A stretch of DNA of 64,000 nucleotides from Polyangiaceae bacterium (lineage in GTDB: Bacteria > Myxococcota_A > Polyangia > Polyangiales > Polyangiaceae), in assembly GCA_016712345.1 (NCBI GenBank), contig JADJRH010000011.1:4030001-4094000 (forward strand). Direction: 5' to 3'. Positions 1 to 9,091 of the stretch are shown piece by piece (the first letter of the stretch is position 1; every line of letters begins with the position of its first letter). A program made the translations under genes and the position numbers. The notes beneath the pieces are model-generated. The model had not been told where the DNA came from. It made no database searches and worked only from the letters and a program-made list of their open reading frames with translations.

Positions 1-1
1 A

Positions 2-2197
2 GCTGAAAAAGTGGCGCGCGATCTCGCTCAGGCGATGGTGGGTGGCAGCGCACGCGTTGCGGCTCTCGGGCGGGCAACGCGCGCGCGCTGGCCTGTTTTG
101 CCGCACGAAATCGATCTCGGAGCGCCGGGCCTCTCACCGGCCGCTCGCATGGCGCGACTCATCGCCGAAATGGACGCGTGGGGCACCGACGTGGTGCACA
201 CTCATCTCTTTGGGCCGGACGTGATCGAAGCGCTTGCGGCCTCGGGTTATCCGCCTGTCGTGACGATTCACAACGCGCGGCGGGGCTGGCCACCCGGCAC
301 AAAAGAGCTGGATTCAAAACATGTGACGCTCGTCATCGGCTGCGCTCAGGCGGTTGAAAATGAACTTCGCGAAGACGGCGTTCGAGCGCGCGTGCGCACG
401 ATCGTCAATGGTGTACACAACGGCGTTTCGAGCGAACAGGAGAGCCTCTTTCAATCGAGGGCAAGCACTCTCCGGGCATCGTTCGTCGAGGGCGCCGACG
501 CGCTTTTGCTCCTGGTGATCGCCAACCCGAGGCCACAAAAAAGGCTGGACCGCGTTCCATCTATTTTGGCGCGGCTGCGCGAACGCACAGGCAAAGAAGT
601 ACACCTCGTGTGGGCGGGCGCGGCTTCAGACACAAGTGACGAGGCGCGGCGGATCGAAGAAGACTTTCGGCGCGATCTCGCAGAGCGTGGTGTACACTTG
701 CACGCTCTCGGTGCACAGTTTGACCTCGACGACGTGCGCCGCGCGTGCGACGTGCTGCTCACAACGAGCGACTGGGAAGGATTGTCGCTTTCGCACCTCG
801 AAGCGCTTGCCGCGGGCCTGCCTATCGTGGTGACCGACGTTGGTGGAACGCGGGAGATCGCGCGCGAGGCGCCTGAATGCGTGCGTTTGGTCGACGCGAA
901 CGCGGCGCCCGACGTTTTTGCCGAAGCGATTGAAAGCGTGACGGGGGCGCGCCGCGCGGCGGGGCGATTGCCTCCTCTCTTTGAAGTGAGATCCATGGTG
1001 AGCGCGCACGGTCGTTTGCTCCGCCGCGCGGCGCGCGCCTCGTGCGTACACAATGAAGCGGCAGACGGGAAAAGGCGCAGCGGCGTTGTGCTCATCACCA
1101 ACAACTTTTCGCCGGGCGGGGCGCAGTCGAGCGCGCGCAGGCTGCTCGCAACGCTCGCTTCGCGCGGTCACAAGGTGAGCGCGATCACGTTGCAGGAGCA
1201 CAAAGACAACCCAACGCCGGGCACATCGGCACTTCGTGCAGCGGGCATTTCGGTGTGTACACTTGAAAATGGCATGCCGGCGCACGTCGCCGCCGAGCGC
1301 GCCGCGCGTTGGGTCGATGAGCGGCGCGCGGCCGCCGTTTTGTTTTGGAACGTGATCGCCGAGCACAAAGCGCTCATCCTGGACCTTCTCTGGGATGTGC
1401 CCGTGTTTGATGTGAGCCCCGGCGAAATGTACTTTCGATCGCTCGCCCGTTATTTCGAAGCGCCGCGCGCGGACCTTTCGATTCGAAACGCGCTCGACTA
1501 CGGGCGGCGGCTCGCCGGAGCGGTGGTGAAGTTCGAAGCCGAGGGCGCGCTCGCGCGGCGCACGCTCGGTTGTGACGTGAGCGTGATTCCGAACGGTGTA
1601 CCCATTATCGAAGGTGCGCCGCGCGAGCGCGCCCCCGGCGAGCCCTTTCGATTTGGAACGGCCGTGCGGATCCACCCCGACAAAAGGCTCGAATTGCTGC
1701 TCGAAGCGCTCGAAAAGCGCGTTGCGCGAGGCGGGCCCGACTGTGAGTTGTGGGTGCTCGGGGCGGCGGATGCCGGAGCCCAACCGTATTCCGACGAGCT
1801 GCGGGGCCGATCTGTGCATCTTCCTGTGCGTTGGCTGGGCTTTTCGGACGATGTGCCCACTTTCTTGCGAAAGCTCGACGCGTTTGTTCTTGTCGCGGAG
1901 CCGTCGGGGTGTCCCAACGCGTCGCTGGAGGCGCTCGGGGCGGGGCTGCCCGTTGTGGCAACCGACGTCGGGGGAATTGGGGAACAGCTCAGCAACGGGG
2001 CCGGTTTGGTCGTACCTCGGCAAGATCCCGAAGCTTTTTCGGAAGCGTTGTGGAGGATTTCCACCCAACCGAACCTCCGGGCAGCGCTCACCGAAGGCGG
2101 CCGATCTCGGGCAAAAAGCCATTTTGGCCTGGATCTCATGGCCGACAGGTACGCCCGCCTCGTGGGCCTGGGCACCGGGCAGAGCGGGGGATCGTGA
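2..2197 (+). CDS. Double GT4-type glycosyltransferase, 5'-truncated by the window edge
   Basis: Two GT-B (GT4-like) glycosyltransferases fused in tandem. The first covers roughly the first 330 residues and the second starts near residue 350 with a fresh N-terminal Rossmann motif (ITNNFSPGGAQSSARR). Each half carries the C-terminal nucleotide-sugar signature, an EGLSLSHLEALAAGLP-type block and later EPSGCPNASLEALGAGLP, followed by VVATDVGG-like residues. A GTG lies at 11, but the frame stays open to the first base and reads AEKVARDLAQA, the usual GT4 N-terminal helix after a GGAE loop, so the true start is upstream of the window. The sugar and acceptor cannot be read from sequence; surface polysaccharide or glycoconjugate assembly is the likely role. 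Fold confidence is high, substrate unknown. Confidence 0.9.
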   Translation, partial: AEKVARDLAQAMVGGSARVAALGRATRARWPVLPHEIDLGAPGLSPAARMARLIAEMDAWGTDVVHTHLFGPDVIEALAASGYPPVVTIHNARRGWPPGTKELDSKHVTLVIGCAQAVENELREDGVRARVRTIVNGVHNGVSSEQESLFQSRASTLRASFVEGADALLLLVIANPRPQKRLDRVPSILARLRERTGKEVHLVWAGAASDTSDEARRIEEDFRRDLAERGVHLHALGAQFDLDDVRRACDVLLTTSDWEGLSLSHLEALAAGLPIVVTDVGGTREIAREAPECVRLVDANAAPDVFAEAIESVTGARRAAGRLPPLFEVRSMVSAHGRLLRRAARASCVHNEAADGKRRSGVVLITNNFSPGGAQSSARRLLATLASRGHKVSAITLQEHKDNPTPGTSALRAAGISVCTLENGMPAHVAAERAARWVDERRAAAVLFWNVIAEHKALILDLLWDVPVFDVSPGEMYFRSLARYFEAPRADLSIRNALDYGRRLAGAVVKFEAEGALARRTLGCDVSVIPNGVPIIEGAPRERAPGEPFRFGTAVRIHPDKRLELLLEALEKRVARGGPDCELWVLGAADAGAQPYSDELRGRSVHLPVRWLGFSDDVPTFLRKLDAFVLVAEPSGCPNASLEALGAGLPVVATDVGGIGEQLSNGAGLVVPRQDPEAFSEALWRISTQPNLRAALTEGGRSRAKSHFGLDLMADRYARLVGLGTGQSGGS

Positions 2198-2265
2198 AGA
2201 AACGTGCACCCGGCGACGCATGATCGTGCGCGATCCGACGGGGGATCGTGATATCCACGCGACCT

Positions 2266-3102
2266 ATGGCAAATCGCACTCTGACCTCGATCGAGATCCC
2301 TCAAGCCGACAGCCTAGAGAACGTGCGGCGCGTTGTTGAAGCCATCGCCAACGGCTCCGCGTCGCGAAAAGAGATCTCGGACAAGACACTCATCTCGGTC
2401 CGCCATATCGACTACGCAATCCACGCAGCGAAAAGCCTTGGTTTTCTCGCCGCGGGTGAGGCGGCAAAAAGCACCGACAGCGGTCGCGCGCTCGCCGCAA
2501 CCGGTCGCGGCTCGGCGGAAGAGGCTGATCAATTTCGCGCTGCGATCAAGGCCAACAGCGTGATCCAAATGCTTGCGCCGGAGCTTCTTGACGACGCGGC
2601 GCCCTCCAAGGCGGCTGTCACTGAACGGATCCAAAAGGCTTGCCCTGACCTGTCGGAAGCGACGGCGGCAAGGCGCGCTCAAACGCTTCTCGCGTGGCGC
2701 GCTCAGGCACTTGCGGGTCAGATCTCGTCGCCGAACGAGCCCGAGGCAGAAGCCGAAGCACCGGTGGAAGAAAAGGCTCCCGCAAAGCCCAAAGTGGCTC
2801 CGAAGAAGGCTGCCAAGCCCGCCGCAAAAAAGGCCGCGCCTAAGAAGGCTGCCAAGCCCGCTGCGAAAAAGGCCGCGCCCAAGAAGGCTGCCAAGCCCGC
2901 TGCGAAAAAGGCCGCGCCTAAGAAGGCTGCCAAACCCGCCGCAAAAAAGGCCGCTCCCAAAAAGGTTGCCAAACCCGCTGCGAAAAAGGCCGCTCCCAAA
3001 AAGGTTGCCAAACCCGCTGCGAAAAAGGCTGAAAAGGGCGCCGATTCGGCACCCGGCGCGGAGAGCGCAGCCCCGGCCGGCGACGCTTCTGCTCAGAGCT
3101 GA
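2266..3102 (+). CDS. Histone H1-like protein: N-terminal helical/winged-helix-like domain plus Lys/Ala/Pro repeat tail
   Basis: A 278-aa protein. Residues about 1-150 form an uncharged helical region that resembles a winged-helix DNA-binding domain (TLISVRHIDYAIHAAKSLGF). A short acidic linker (EPEAEAEAPVEE) follows, then six 13-residue KKAAKPAAKK-type repeats typical of histone H1-like nucleoid proteins. The tail should bind DNA non-specifically and the head could give specificity. I chose ATG 2266. A GTG at 2248 in the same frame, close to a GGGGGA stretch, would add six residues. The dodecamer GGGGGATCGTGA occurs both at the end of the preceding gene and just upstream of this start. Role in nucleoid organisation is inferred from composition only. 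Confidence 0.8.
   Translation: MANRTLTSIEIPQADSLENVRRVVEAIANGSASRKEISDKTLISVRHIDYAIHAAKSLGFLAAGEAAKSTDSGRALAATGRGSAEEADQFRAAIKANSVIQMLAPELLDDAAPSKAAVTERIQKACPDLSEATAARRAQTLLAWRAQALAGQISSPNEPEAEAEAPVEEKAPAKPKVAPKKAAKPAAKKAAPKKAAKPAAKKAAPKKAAKPAAKKAAPKKAAKPAAKKAAPKKVAKPAAKKAAPKKVAKPAAKKAEKGADSAPGAESAAPAGDASAQS
2794..3027 (+). repeat. Six tandem 39-bp coding repeats (13-aa Lys/Ala/Pro unit)
   Basis: Six consecutive 39-bp units encode (V/A)APKK(A/V)AKPAAKK in the tail of the histone-like gene. Copies 5 and 6 share an Ala-to-Val change and an aag-to-aaa codon pattern, which suggests recent local duplication. Copy number is likely to vary between strains by slippage. Confidence 0.9.
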
Positions 3103-3197
3103 AGCACTCTTCGTTACCGGGGAGATTCGGCCCGGCCGCGGCGAGCGATGAACAAGCAAAGTTCCAAGCAATGTGTACACAACAAACGCCGCCGGCG

Positions 3198-4400
3198 TCA
3201 CTCGTACACGTCGCCTTTCCCCTCACGCCTGCGAGCTTTTTCACCCACGTTTATCTTGCCCCAGTCGTACGTGATTAAGCGGCGAAAGGGCCCGTTTTCG
3301 TCGCCGCCGTAAAGGTACACTTCGCGAGCCGTTGCCCCAGTGGAGAGCGTGGGTTGGTACCGATCGGTCTGAACGAATGTCAGCGCGACGGGGGCTTCAG
3401 CACCTTCGCGACCAATTAAAATGCCGCATCCAGCTCGGCGTTTTTTCCCTTTTTTGCTCTTGATGATCTCGGAGCAGCCGCCGCCCACCCACAGTTCTTC
3501 GTTGCCGAACGGGCGCCAAATCCACATGCGCTCCACGACAAACTGGCCTGTTTTGGGCGCATCGGGGTGCGATCTCGCGAGCGTTTCGAGCGCTTTGGAG
3601 ATTTTGCCGTCGGGCGGCTTGAGACTGAGCGGGTCTCCACGCGGCACCGAAATCGAAACGGCGGCGGTATTGGGTTCACCGGCACAGCATCGAAATCCAA
3701 TGTCGGCAGCGGACACTTCGGGCCGCAGTCCGCGGCCATTTGCGCAGCGCCCAAACAGCTCGCCGATGGGGCCGTTGCCCCCGCGAAGGCCCACAAGGCC
3801 CGACTTTGCAGGATCGCGTTTCCACGCGCTCGCGGTCCACGTCCAGGCGCTTCCGTGAAGGTCGTGTACACCAAACCCGCTCGCGCACATCGGGTTCATG
3901 CCGTTTGGTCCCGGCGCGCGAACAACACCCATGTTGCAGACATTTGACTTGTACACATCGCCATATTCGTACGCTGTGTTTTGTGGACCCTTGCAGGCGC
4001 GTTCGAGTTCAAGTTCGGTGCACAGGCGCTTATTTTGTTGGGCGCACGCATCGGCTGCTTCGGCGTGAGTCACGAACGTTTTTGGAAGCGCTCCCTGCTC
4101 GTTTGGGAAAAGGTACACATCGATATAAAAGCCCTGCATGATCAGCTGCTCGCCGGCCATCTCCTCGTCGGGCACGCGCGGCGACTTCCCAACGGGCGTG
4201 CCGGCCACAAGCGAGCCGGGCGGGATCCAGACCATGCCGGGCCGCGGGGCGGGCTCAGCGGTTCCAACGGACCAGGGCGGTCCGTCGGTGCCGGCATCAT
4301 CCGAAGTGGGTTTGGGGCGGGAGGAACAGGCGGCGAGCGTTACGAAACCACCGAGCAACGCACAGGTAAGACGGGTGAAACCTGCGCGGGCGGCGATCAT
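3198..4400 (-). CDS. FGE-sulfatase-fold (SUMF1-like) lipoprotein
   Basis: 400 aa with a lipoprotein signal peptide (lipobox LAAC, acylated Cys25). The middle has the formylglycine-generating-enzyme fold: the block around FVTHAEAADACAQQNKRLCTELELERACKG, then GSAWTWTASAW, LRGG and IGFRCC. The copper-binding cysteine pair of true FGE is not evident, since only one Cys lies in the expected GRCANG region, so it is probably a non-catalytic or lectin-like C-type-lectin-fold protein. The last ~130 residues are unassigned. The start lies 5 nt after the stop of the upstream NtrC-type regulator on the same strand, so the two are probably cotranscribed and translationally coupled. Role at the cell envelope is inferred. 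Confidence 0.85.
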   Translation of the reverse strand: MIAARAGFTRLTCALLGGFVTLAACSSRPKPTSDDAGTDGPPWSVGTAEPAPRPGMVWIPPGSLVAGTPVGKSPRVPDEEMAGEQLIMQGFYIDVYLFPNEQGALPKTFVTHAEAADACAQQNKRLCTELELERACKGPQNTAYEYGDVYKSNVCNMGVVRAPGPNGMNPMCASGFGVHDLHGSAWTWTASAWKRDPAKSGLVGLRGGNGPIGELFGRCANGRGLRPEVSAADIGFRCCAGEPNTAAVSISVPRGDPLSLKPPDGKISKALETLARSHPDAPKTGQFVVERMWIWRPFGNEELWVGGGCSEIIKSKKGKKRRAGCGILIGREGAEAPVALTFVQTDRYQPTLSTGATAREVYLYGGDENGPFRRLITYDWGKINVGEKARRREGKGDVYE

Positions 4401-4405
4401 GCGCG

Positions 4406-5845
4406 TCAGTCCTGATCGCGTTCACGCAGGTTCAGCTCTTTCATTTTGAGCTGCAAACCTTTGCGCGAGATCTTGAGCAGGCGTGCGGCGTGGGTCACGT
4501 TGTTTTGCGTTTGCATGAGCGCGCGCAAAATCAAATCGCGTTCAAGTCGGTTCATCGCGGCTTTCACTTGCTCCTTCAAACCGTCGATGGGCGAACCACT
4601 CTCCGCCACGGCGGGAGGTGAGGGCGTGCCACGTCCGCCGTCGACCGACGCCGGTCCGTCCCGCAGCTCAACAGGCAAATCTTCGAGCCGAATGCGTTGA
4701 CCGTCGGCAAATAGAACAGCGCGTTCGATCACGTTTTCAAGCTCGCGAATGTTGCCCGGCCAACCGTACCCCGTGAGGCGCTCCATTGCGTCGGGCTCCA
4801 CGCCGTCGAGGCTCTTCTTGAGACGCGTGTTGAACTTTTGAATGAAGTACGAAACGAGCGGCGCAATGTCCGTTCGTCGTTCACGAAGGGCCGGCAACAC
4901 AATCGGCACCACGTTGAGCCGATAAAACAAGTCTTCGCGAAACGCGCTCGCGGCGATTTCTTTTTTGAGGTCGCGATTGGTGGCGGCAATGAGCCGCACA
5001 TCCACGTGAATGGTTTTGATGCCACCGACGCGTTCAAACTCGCTCTCCTGCAAAACGCGGAGCAACTTGACCTGCATCTCATTTGGAATTTCGCCGATTT
5101 CGTCGAGGAAAAGTGTGCCGCCCGACGCGAGTTCAAACCGGCCCGGTTTGGAGCTGACAGCGCTCGTGAACGCGCCCTTTTCGTGACCGAACAGCTCGGA
5201 CTCCATTAAGTCTTTGGGAATTGCAGCGCAATTCACCTTGATGAACGGTCGATCGCGCCGACTTGAATTTTCGTGAAGCGCGCGGGCAACAAGCTCCTTG
5301 CCCGTTCCGCTCTCGCCTGTGATGAGCACGGTTGTCGGCGTGTCGGCGACGCGCTCAAGAATGCTGAATACTTCAACGATCGCGGGGCTTTCGCCGATGA
5401 TCCCAAACCGCGCTTTCGCGTCTTTGCTCGGCAACGTAACGATGTCGCGCGTGGCGTCGGCGTTTGCGAGGTCGCGGGTGCGCAGCGCTTTTTTGAGGAT
5501 CTGCCGCACCTCGTTTTGATCAAACGGCTTTGTGATGAAATCGAAGGCGCCGGTTTTGAGCGCTTCCACCGCATTTTCGATGGTGGCGAACGCGGTGAGC
5601 ATAATGACGGGGCGGCTCGGGTCGTCTCGCAGCGCCGCACGAAGCACATCCATCCCCGATGCTTTGGGCATTTTCAGGTCGGTGATGACCAGGTCAATGT
5701 GGTGCTCTTTGAGGAACGCGATGGCTTCTTCGCCGTCCCCTGCTTCGTGGACATCGTAGCCGTCTCGCGCCAGCTGAGCGGATAGCACGCGACGCAGGTT
5801 CGCTTCGTCGTCCACCACGAGGATCTGTTTTTTCTCGGGCAACAT
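4406..5845 (-). CDS. NtrC-family sigma-54-dependent response regulator
   Basis: 479 aa. The receiver domain (about 8-120) has the acidic pair in VVDDE, phosphoacceptor Asp56 in VITDLKMP and the conserved Lys in ITKPF. The AAA+ domain has Walker A GESGTGKE (177-184), a loop-1 motif reading GAFTSA (224-229) where most sigma-54 activators have GAFTGA, and Walker B near GGTLFLDEIGEIP. A Fis-type helix-turn-helix ends the protein (NNVTHAARLLKISRKGLQ). The open frame extends upstream to 5989, but MLPEKKQILVVDDE at 5845 is the normal family start. The divergent gene begins at 5984, leaving about 140 bp for promoters. A cognate kinase is not adjacent. Likely an activator of sigma-54 promoters. Confidence 0.92.
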   Translation of the reverse strand: MLPEKKQILVVDDEANLRRVLSAQLARDGYDVHEAGDGEEAIAFLKEHHIDLVITDLKMPKASGMDVLRAALRDDPSRPVIMLTAFATIENAVEALKTGAFDFITKPFDQNEVRQILKKALRTRDLANADATRDIVTLPSKDAKARFGIIGESPAIVEVFSILERVADTPTTVLITGESGTGKELVARALHENSSRRDRPFIKVNCAAIPKDLMESELFGHEKGAFTSAVSSKPGRFELASGGTLFLDEIGEIPNEMQVKLLRVLQESEFERVGGIKTIHVDVRLIAATNRDLKKEIAASAFREDLFYRLNVVPIVLPALRERRTDIAPLVSYFIQKFNTRLKKSLDGVEPDAMERLTGYGWPGNIRELENVIERAVLFADGQRIRLEDLPVELRDGPASVDGGRGTPSPPAVAESGSPIDGLKEQVKAAMNRLERDLILRALMQTQNNVTHAARLLKISRKGLQLKMKELNLRERDQD

Positions 5846-5983
5846 CGGCCGCAGGTTATCATGACCATCGTTTTTCTTCCGGTGAACACGAAAACTGTGG
5901 GTATGCTCCGTCCGCCCAACGCATCCGCTGGGCGTAGGTGCTTTCGGGCGGCGCGCGTAATGAAGGCCACGGGCTCGTAGACC

Positions 5984-6841
5984 ATGCAATTTGGCAAGCG
6001 AACGAGGGTTTTAATTGGGGCTTCGGCCCTATTTTTGGGGGCGAGTGTTGCGCTCGCCGATGATCCGGTCACTTTCCCCGAGTGCACAAAACCACCGCTC
6101 CCGGAAGACACCGAAGCGGCAAAGCAGTCGCACTTAATCGCAACGTCGCGGTTTAACTTGGGTGATTGGGACAAGGCGCTGGAGTTCTGGAAGCAAGCGT
6201 ACACACTGGACTGCACGGCCCACGGCCTCCTCGTCAACGTCGCAAACGCCTACGAAAAGAAGGGCGACAAGAAAAATGCGATCGCCGCACTCGAAGCCTA
6301 TTTGGTGCGTGCGAAAGATGCGCCCGATCTCGTGAAGGTGAACGACCGCATCATTGAAATGAAAAAGAGCATGGAGCCCGTGCCAACTGCCACGGCGACT
6401 GCAACGGCAACAGCCACCGTTTCGGCTGCACCGACAACCACGGCTACGGCGCCAACCGGTCCGCGACCCTACGGTTCCCTTCCCTTCATCATTGCGGGCG
6501 CGGGCGCAGCACTCGCGGTTGCCGGCGTGATCATGATTCCAGTGGGGCTCGGGCCCTACAACACCGCGGCCGACGCGTGCCCCGGCGCAGACTGCACGGA
6601 TGAGGTGGCCGCAGCCGGTAATTCAGGCCGCATCACGTGGAACGCGGGGGCGGCGCTCCTCGGTATCGGGCTCGCGGCCGCGGGCGGCGGCCTGGTGTTT
6701 CACTTCGTCGCCAATCAACCCAAACCCGCTGCAAGCGCGCCCGGCCCAAAAGCGCCGACACCTCCCGCCAAAGCGCAAGTCCGCGTCACGCCTGTTGCCA
6801 GTGATCGATACGGCGGATTCATCGTTTCCGGCCAGTTCTAA
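5984..6841 (+). CDS. TPR-containing exported membrane protein
   Basis: 285 aa with an N-terminal signal peptide ending near VALA-DD. A short TPR region follows (SHLIATSRFNLGDWDKALEFWKQAYTL ..., YEKKGDKKNAIAALEAYL), then a Thr/Ala-rich linker (TATATATATV). Two hydrophobic segments lie near residues 165-188 and 222-242 and are separated by a short stretch with two Cys. The layout, with signal peptide, TPR, low-complexity linker and a hairpin of two membrane segments, is frequent among myxobacterial envelope proteins of unknown role. Transcribed divergently from the NtrC-type gene. No enzyme motif seen. Confidence 0.75.
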   Translation: MQFGKRTRVLIGASALFLGASVALADDPVTFPECTKPPLPEDTEAAKQSHLIATSRFNLGDWDKALEFWKQAYTLDCTAHGLLVNVANAYEKKGDKKNAIAALEAYLVRAKDAPDLVKVNDRIIEMKKSMEPVPTATATATATATVSAAPTTTATAPTGPRPYGSLPFIIAGAGAALAVAGVIMIPVGLGPYNTAADACPGADCTDEVAAAGNSGRITWNAGAALLGIGLAAAGGGLVFHFVANQPKPAASAPGPKAPTPPAKAQVRVTPVASDRYGGFIVSGQF

Positions 6842-6900
6842 TCCTCCAAACCGCCCTGTGTACACATTACGGCGGCTGAAACGTCGCGCGACGACCTGAT

Positions 6901-7284
6901 CTCCGTGCCTCCTGGGTAACTTCCCTTTAGCGGAACGTTCTGCAAGGCACGGATCCAGTCTTGTCGAGACGTTTGGGACACCCTTGCCCGTCGCCAAGCG
7001 GAAAAGCGAACAGCGTGGCGCGTCGGGTTCTCCAGATGGAGTTCTGTGGCGAGCGCAGCCACGACGAAAACGAGAGACCGGCGAGACCGGTGGATGGCGA
7101 CGTGATGGACATCTCAAGTCGGCGGACGTCCCAGAACGGGCTCTTTTCTGCTGCATCGGCAACTCAACCGCAACGAGTTACTCGCCGTTCGAACGGGGCG
7201 GCGCACCGCCCCTGCGGAACTCCGTGTTGATTACGACGCGTCAGGCATCGAGACGTCTCAAGTCATTGCGAGGCGGCTGAAGTT
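6901..7284 (+). repeat. 384-bp structured repeat, copy A
   Basis: Near-identical to the reverse complement of 19631-20013. It has several internal foldbacks: GTGGC/GCCAC, ACCGG/CCGGT, and a variable hairpin GGGGCGG-CGCA-CCGCCCC that keeps its position but not its sequence in copy B. The 3' part carries GGAACTCCGTG. The flank at 7290-7345 repeats the theme, with another G5/C5 hairpin followed by CGGAGACTCCGTG. No credible gene lies in 6842-7403; the ORFs there occur identically in both copies only because the DNA is repeated. Could be a non-autonomous mobile element or a structured RNA. Confidence 0.75.
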
Positions 7285-7403
7285 CGGTTGAACGGGGGAC
7301 GCGAAGCGCGCCCCCGCGGAGACTCCGTGGTGAAAAGACGTCCGGGGCGGCAAAGCGTGCCCGGTCGTTGCGCAGCGCTCCGGCGAGCGATCTGAAATGC
7401 GAA

Positions 7404-8318
7404 TTAGCGGCGCTGAAGCGAGCCGAGCGAAGCAACAACCGCGTCTTTGTGCGACTTGTTGCCGGCCGTACTGACTGTGTAGATGAGCAGAATTTGATCG
7501 GCGCCGCCCGGGTCGACCGTGGCGTACCAAATGTATCCGTTGGGTCCGTGGAAGTTGCATTCGCCTTCGCCGAAGCGCGCGGCGAATTGCTCCCTACCAA
7601 CGTTTGTGTACCCACTCTTTGTCCAGAGCACTTCACCAAGGCCCATCACGTTTGCGGCGGCGCCGAGCTTGACTGTGGATTGTCCCGGCCGGTTAAACGT
7701 GGTGAACGCAAACACCGCTTGACCGTCCGGTGACGTGAAAACGCCCCAGTCGTCTTTGATGTTTTTGTTCCAACCGGGCGGGCTCAAGAACTTCACGTAC
7801 GGCCTGTCGCTCGTGATCCACGTGCCTTCAGGCTGCGCAGGCGGAGGCGGCGGCGTGGGCGTTGACGGCGGTTCGTACGTGGGGACCGTGGCCGTTTTGT
7901 CGGGCTTCGCGAGGAACATGCACATCATGCAGCTGCCCAAGCCCAACACGCCGACAACCACCAAGCCGATCAGCGCGATGATGGCGATGCTCGGCCCACC
8001 TTTTTTCGGCGGCGGCATGCCCATGGGAGGACCGAAGTTGCCCCCGGGCGGACCTCCAAATGCACCACCGGGCGGCGGGCCGTAACCACCACCGGGCGGC
8101 GGACCGTAGCCTCCACCGGGCGGCGGACCGTAACCACCACCAGGCGGCGGACCGTAGCCTCCACCACCGGGCGGCGGACCACCCATCGGCGGACCACCCA
8201 TCGGCGGCCCTCCCATCGGACCTCCGCCCATCGGCGGACCTCCACCCATCGGCGGCCCACCAGGCGGGCCTCCAAAACCACCCCCGGGGGGCGGACCTCC
8301 AAAACCACCAGGTTGCAT
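7404..8318 (-). CDS. Gly/Pro-rich membrane protein with C-terminal extracytoplasmic domain
   Basis: 304 aa. The first ~105 residues are low-complexity GGPPMGG and GPPPGGGY repeats, as found in cytoplasmic disordered regions next to a membrane anchor. One transmembrane segment follows at about 110-136 (IAIIALIGLVVVGVLGLGS), then a Pro-rich linker and a ~150-residue domain that ends in VSTAGNKSHKDAVVASLGSLQRR. The C-terminal domain is not recognised. The repetitive N-terminus makes length variation by slippage likely. Divergent from the gene at 8410, with about 90 bp between starts. Confidence 0.7.
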   Translation of the reverse strand: MQPGGFGGPPPGGGFGGPPGGPPMGGGPPMGGGPMGGPPMGGPPMGGPPPGGGGYGPPPGGGYGPPPGGGYGPPPGGGYGPPPGGAFGGPPGGNFGPPMGMPPPKKGGPSIAIIALIGLVVVGVLGLGSCMMCMFLAKPDKTATVPTYEPPSTPTPPPPPAQPEGTWITSDRPYVKFLSPPGWNKNIKDDWGVFTSPDGQAVFAFTTFNRPGQSTVKLGAAANVMGLGEVLWTKSGYTNVGREQFAARFGEGECNFHGPNGYIWYATVDPGGADQILLIYTVSTAGNKSHKDAVVASLGSLQRR

Positions 8319-8409
8319 GAGTGAAAGGGGAGCAGAATCCCGTAGCGGCGCGCAAGGGTGAATTCGCGTGAAGTCGAGTCGAGCGACGCATTGGGGCTAA
8401 GCTGCGCCT

Positions 8410-9000
8410 ATGCCCATGGTTCCGATCGGCTCAGAACAAATCGCGGCATGGGCCTACCGCCGCGGGCTGAGCTACCAGGCAACTCCCGACGAAACGTGGT
8501 TTCGATCGTGGGAACCGTTCGACACGATCACGCCGCCTTCGGCCTACGGGAACGCCTGCTCATGGACGCACGCCAAAGGGCAGGCCGTGGTTGTCGAGCC
8601 TTGGTACGGCGACGAGACATCGCCGCCGCTCGATCGAACGCTGCTCGGATTTGCAAGCGATCCGACGCTGCGATTTCGCGCATCGGCGCGCGCGGGCGAG
8701 CACTTTGTGACGCGCGTTGCGTTTCTCGAAAACAAGCAGCCGCCCAAAGTTCTGGTGGGCGACGCAGTGTGGGACGAACACGTGGCCACGTTCGGGTGGT
8801 CGGCCGAAGAAGCCGAAAAAGGCTTTCACCGAAGGCTCCGACGACTGCTCGCCGGATGGGGTTTTCAAGGGCACTTGGAGCTGCGAAAAGGCGGACTCGC
8901 GTGCCACTTCGCTGGCCTTGTGCCCGTGGCGCGCGACTATGAACGCATGCTTGCGATCCTGCGCGATGTGGTGAACACCGCAGCGAACTATCCAACATGA
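8410..9000 (+). CDS. Conserved-looking hypothetical protein, 196 aa
   Basis: A soluble protein with no signal peptide or membrane segment, beginning MPMVPIGSEQIAAWAYRRGLSY. It is rich in aromatic residues (WFRSWEPFD, WYGDE, WDEHVATFGWSAEEA) and ends with a basic, helical region. Codon use resembles the neighbouring genes and the frame is undisturbed, so it is very likely real, but I do not recognise the family. A second ATG six bases downstream is an alternative start. It is followed after ~90 nt by the two-component pair. Confidence 0.7.
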   Translation: MPMVPIGSEQIAAWAYRRGLSYQATPDETWFRSWEPFDTITPPSAYGNACSWTHAKGQAVVVEPWYGDETSPPLDRTLLGFASDPTLRFRASARAGEHFVTRVAFLENKQPPKVLVGDAVWDEHVATFGWSAEEAEKGFHRRLRRLLAGWGFQGHLELRKGGLACHFAGLVPVARDYERMLAILRDVVNTAANYPT

Positions 9001-9091
9001 ATGCGACGCGCCGCTCCGAGCCAAGTCGCCTACGTGCGACGTCGTCCTGCGGCGAGTTCGGATCGAAGATGGAAACCATCGGTGATGCGCC

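Noticed and set aside
626..2221. 531-aa ORF antisense to the glycosyltransferase
   Set aside because: The sense frame carries two GT4 domains; the antisense frame has no ribosome site or family motif.
6960..7230. 89-98-aa ORFs inside repeat copy A (also present in copy B)
   Set aside because: Same frames occur in both copies only because the DNA is repeated; no start context, Arg/Pro-rich composition, frame disturbed at the variable hairpin.
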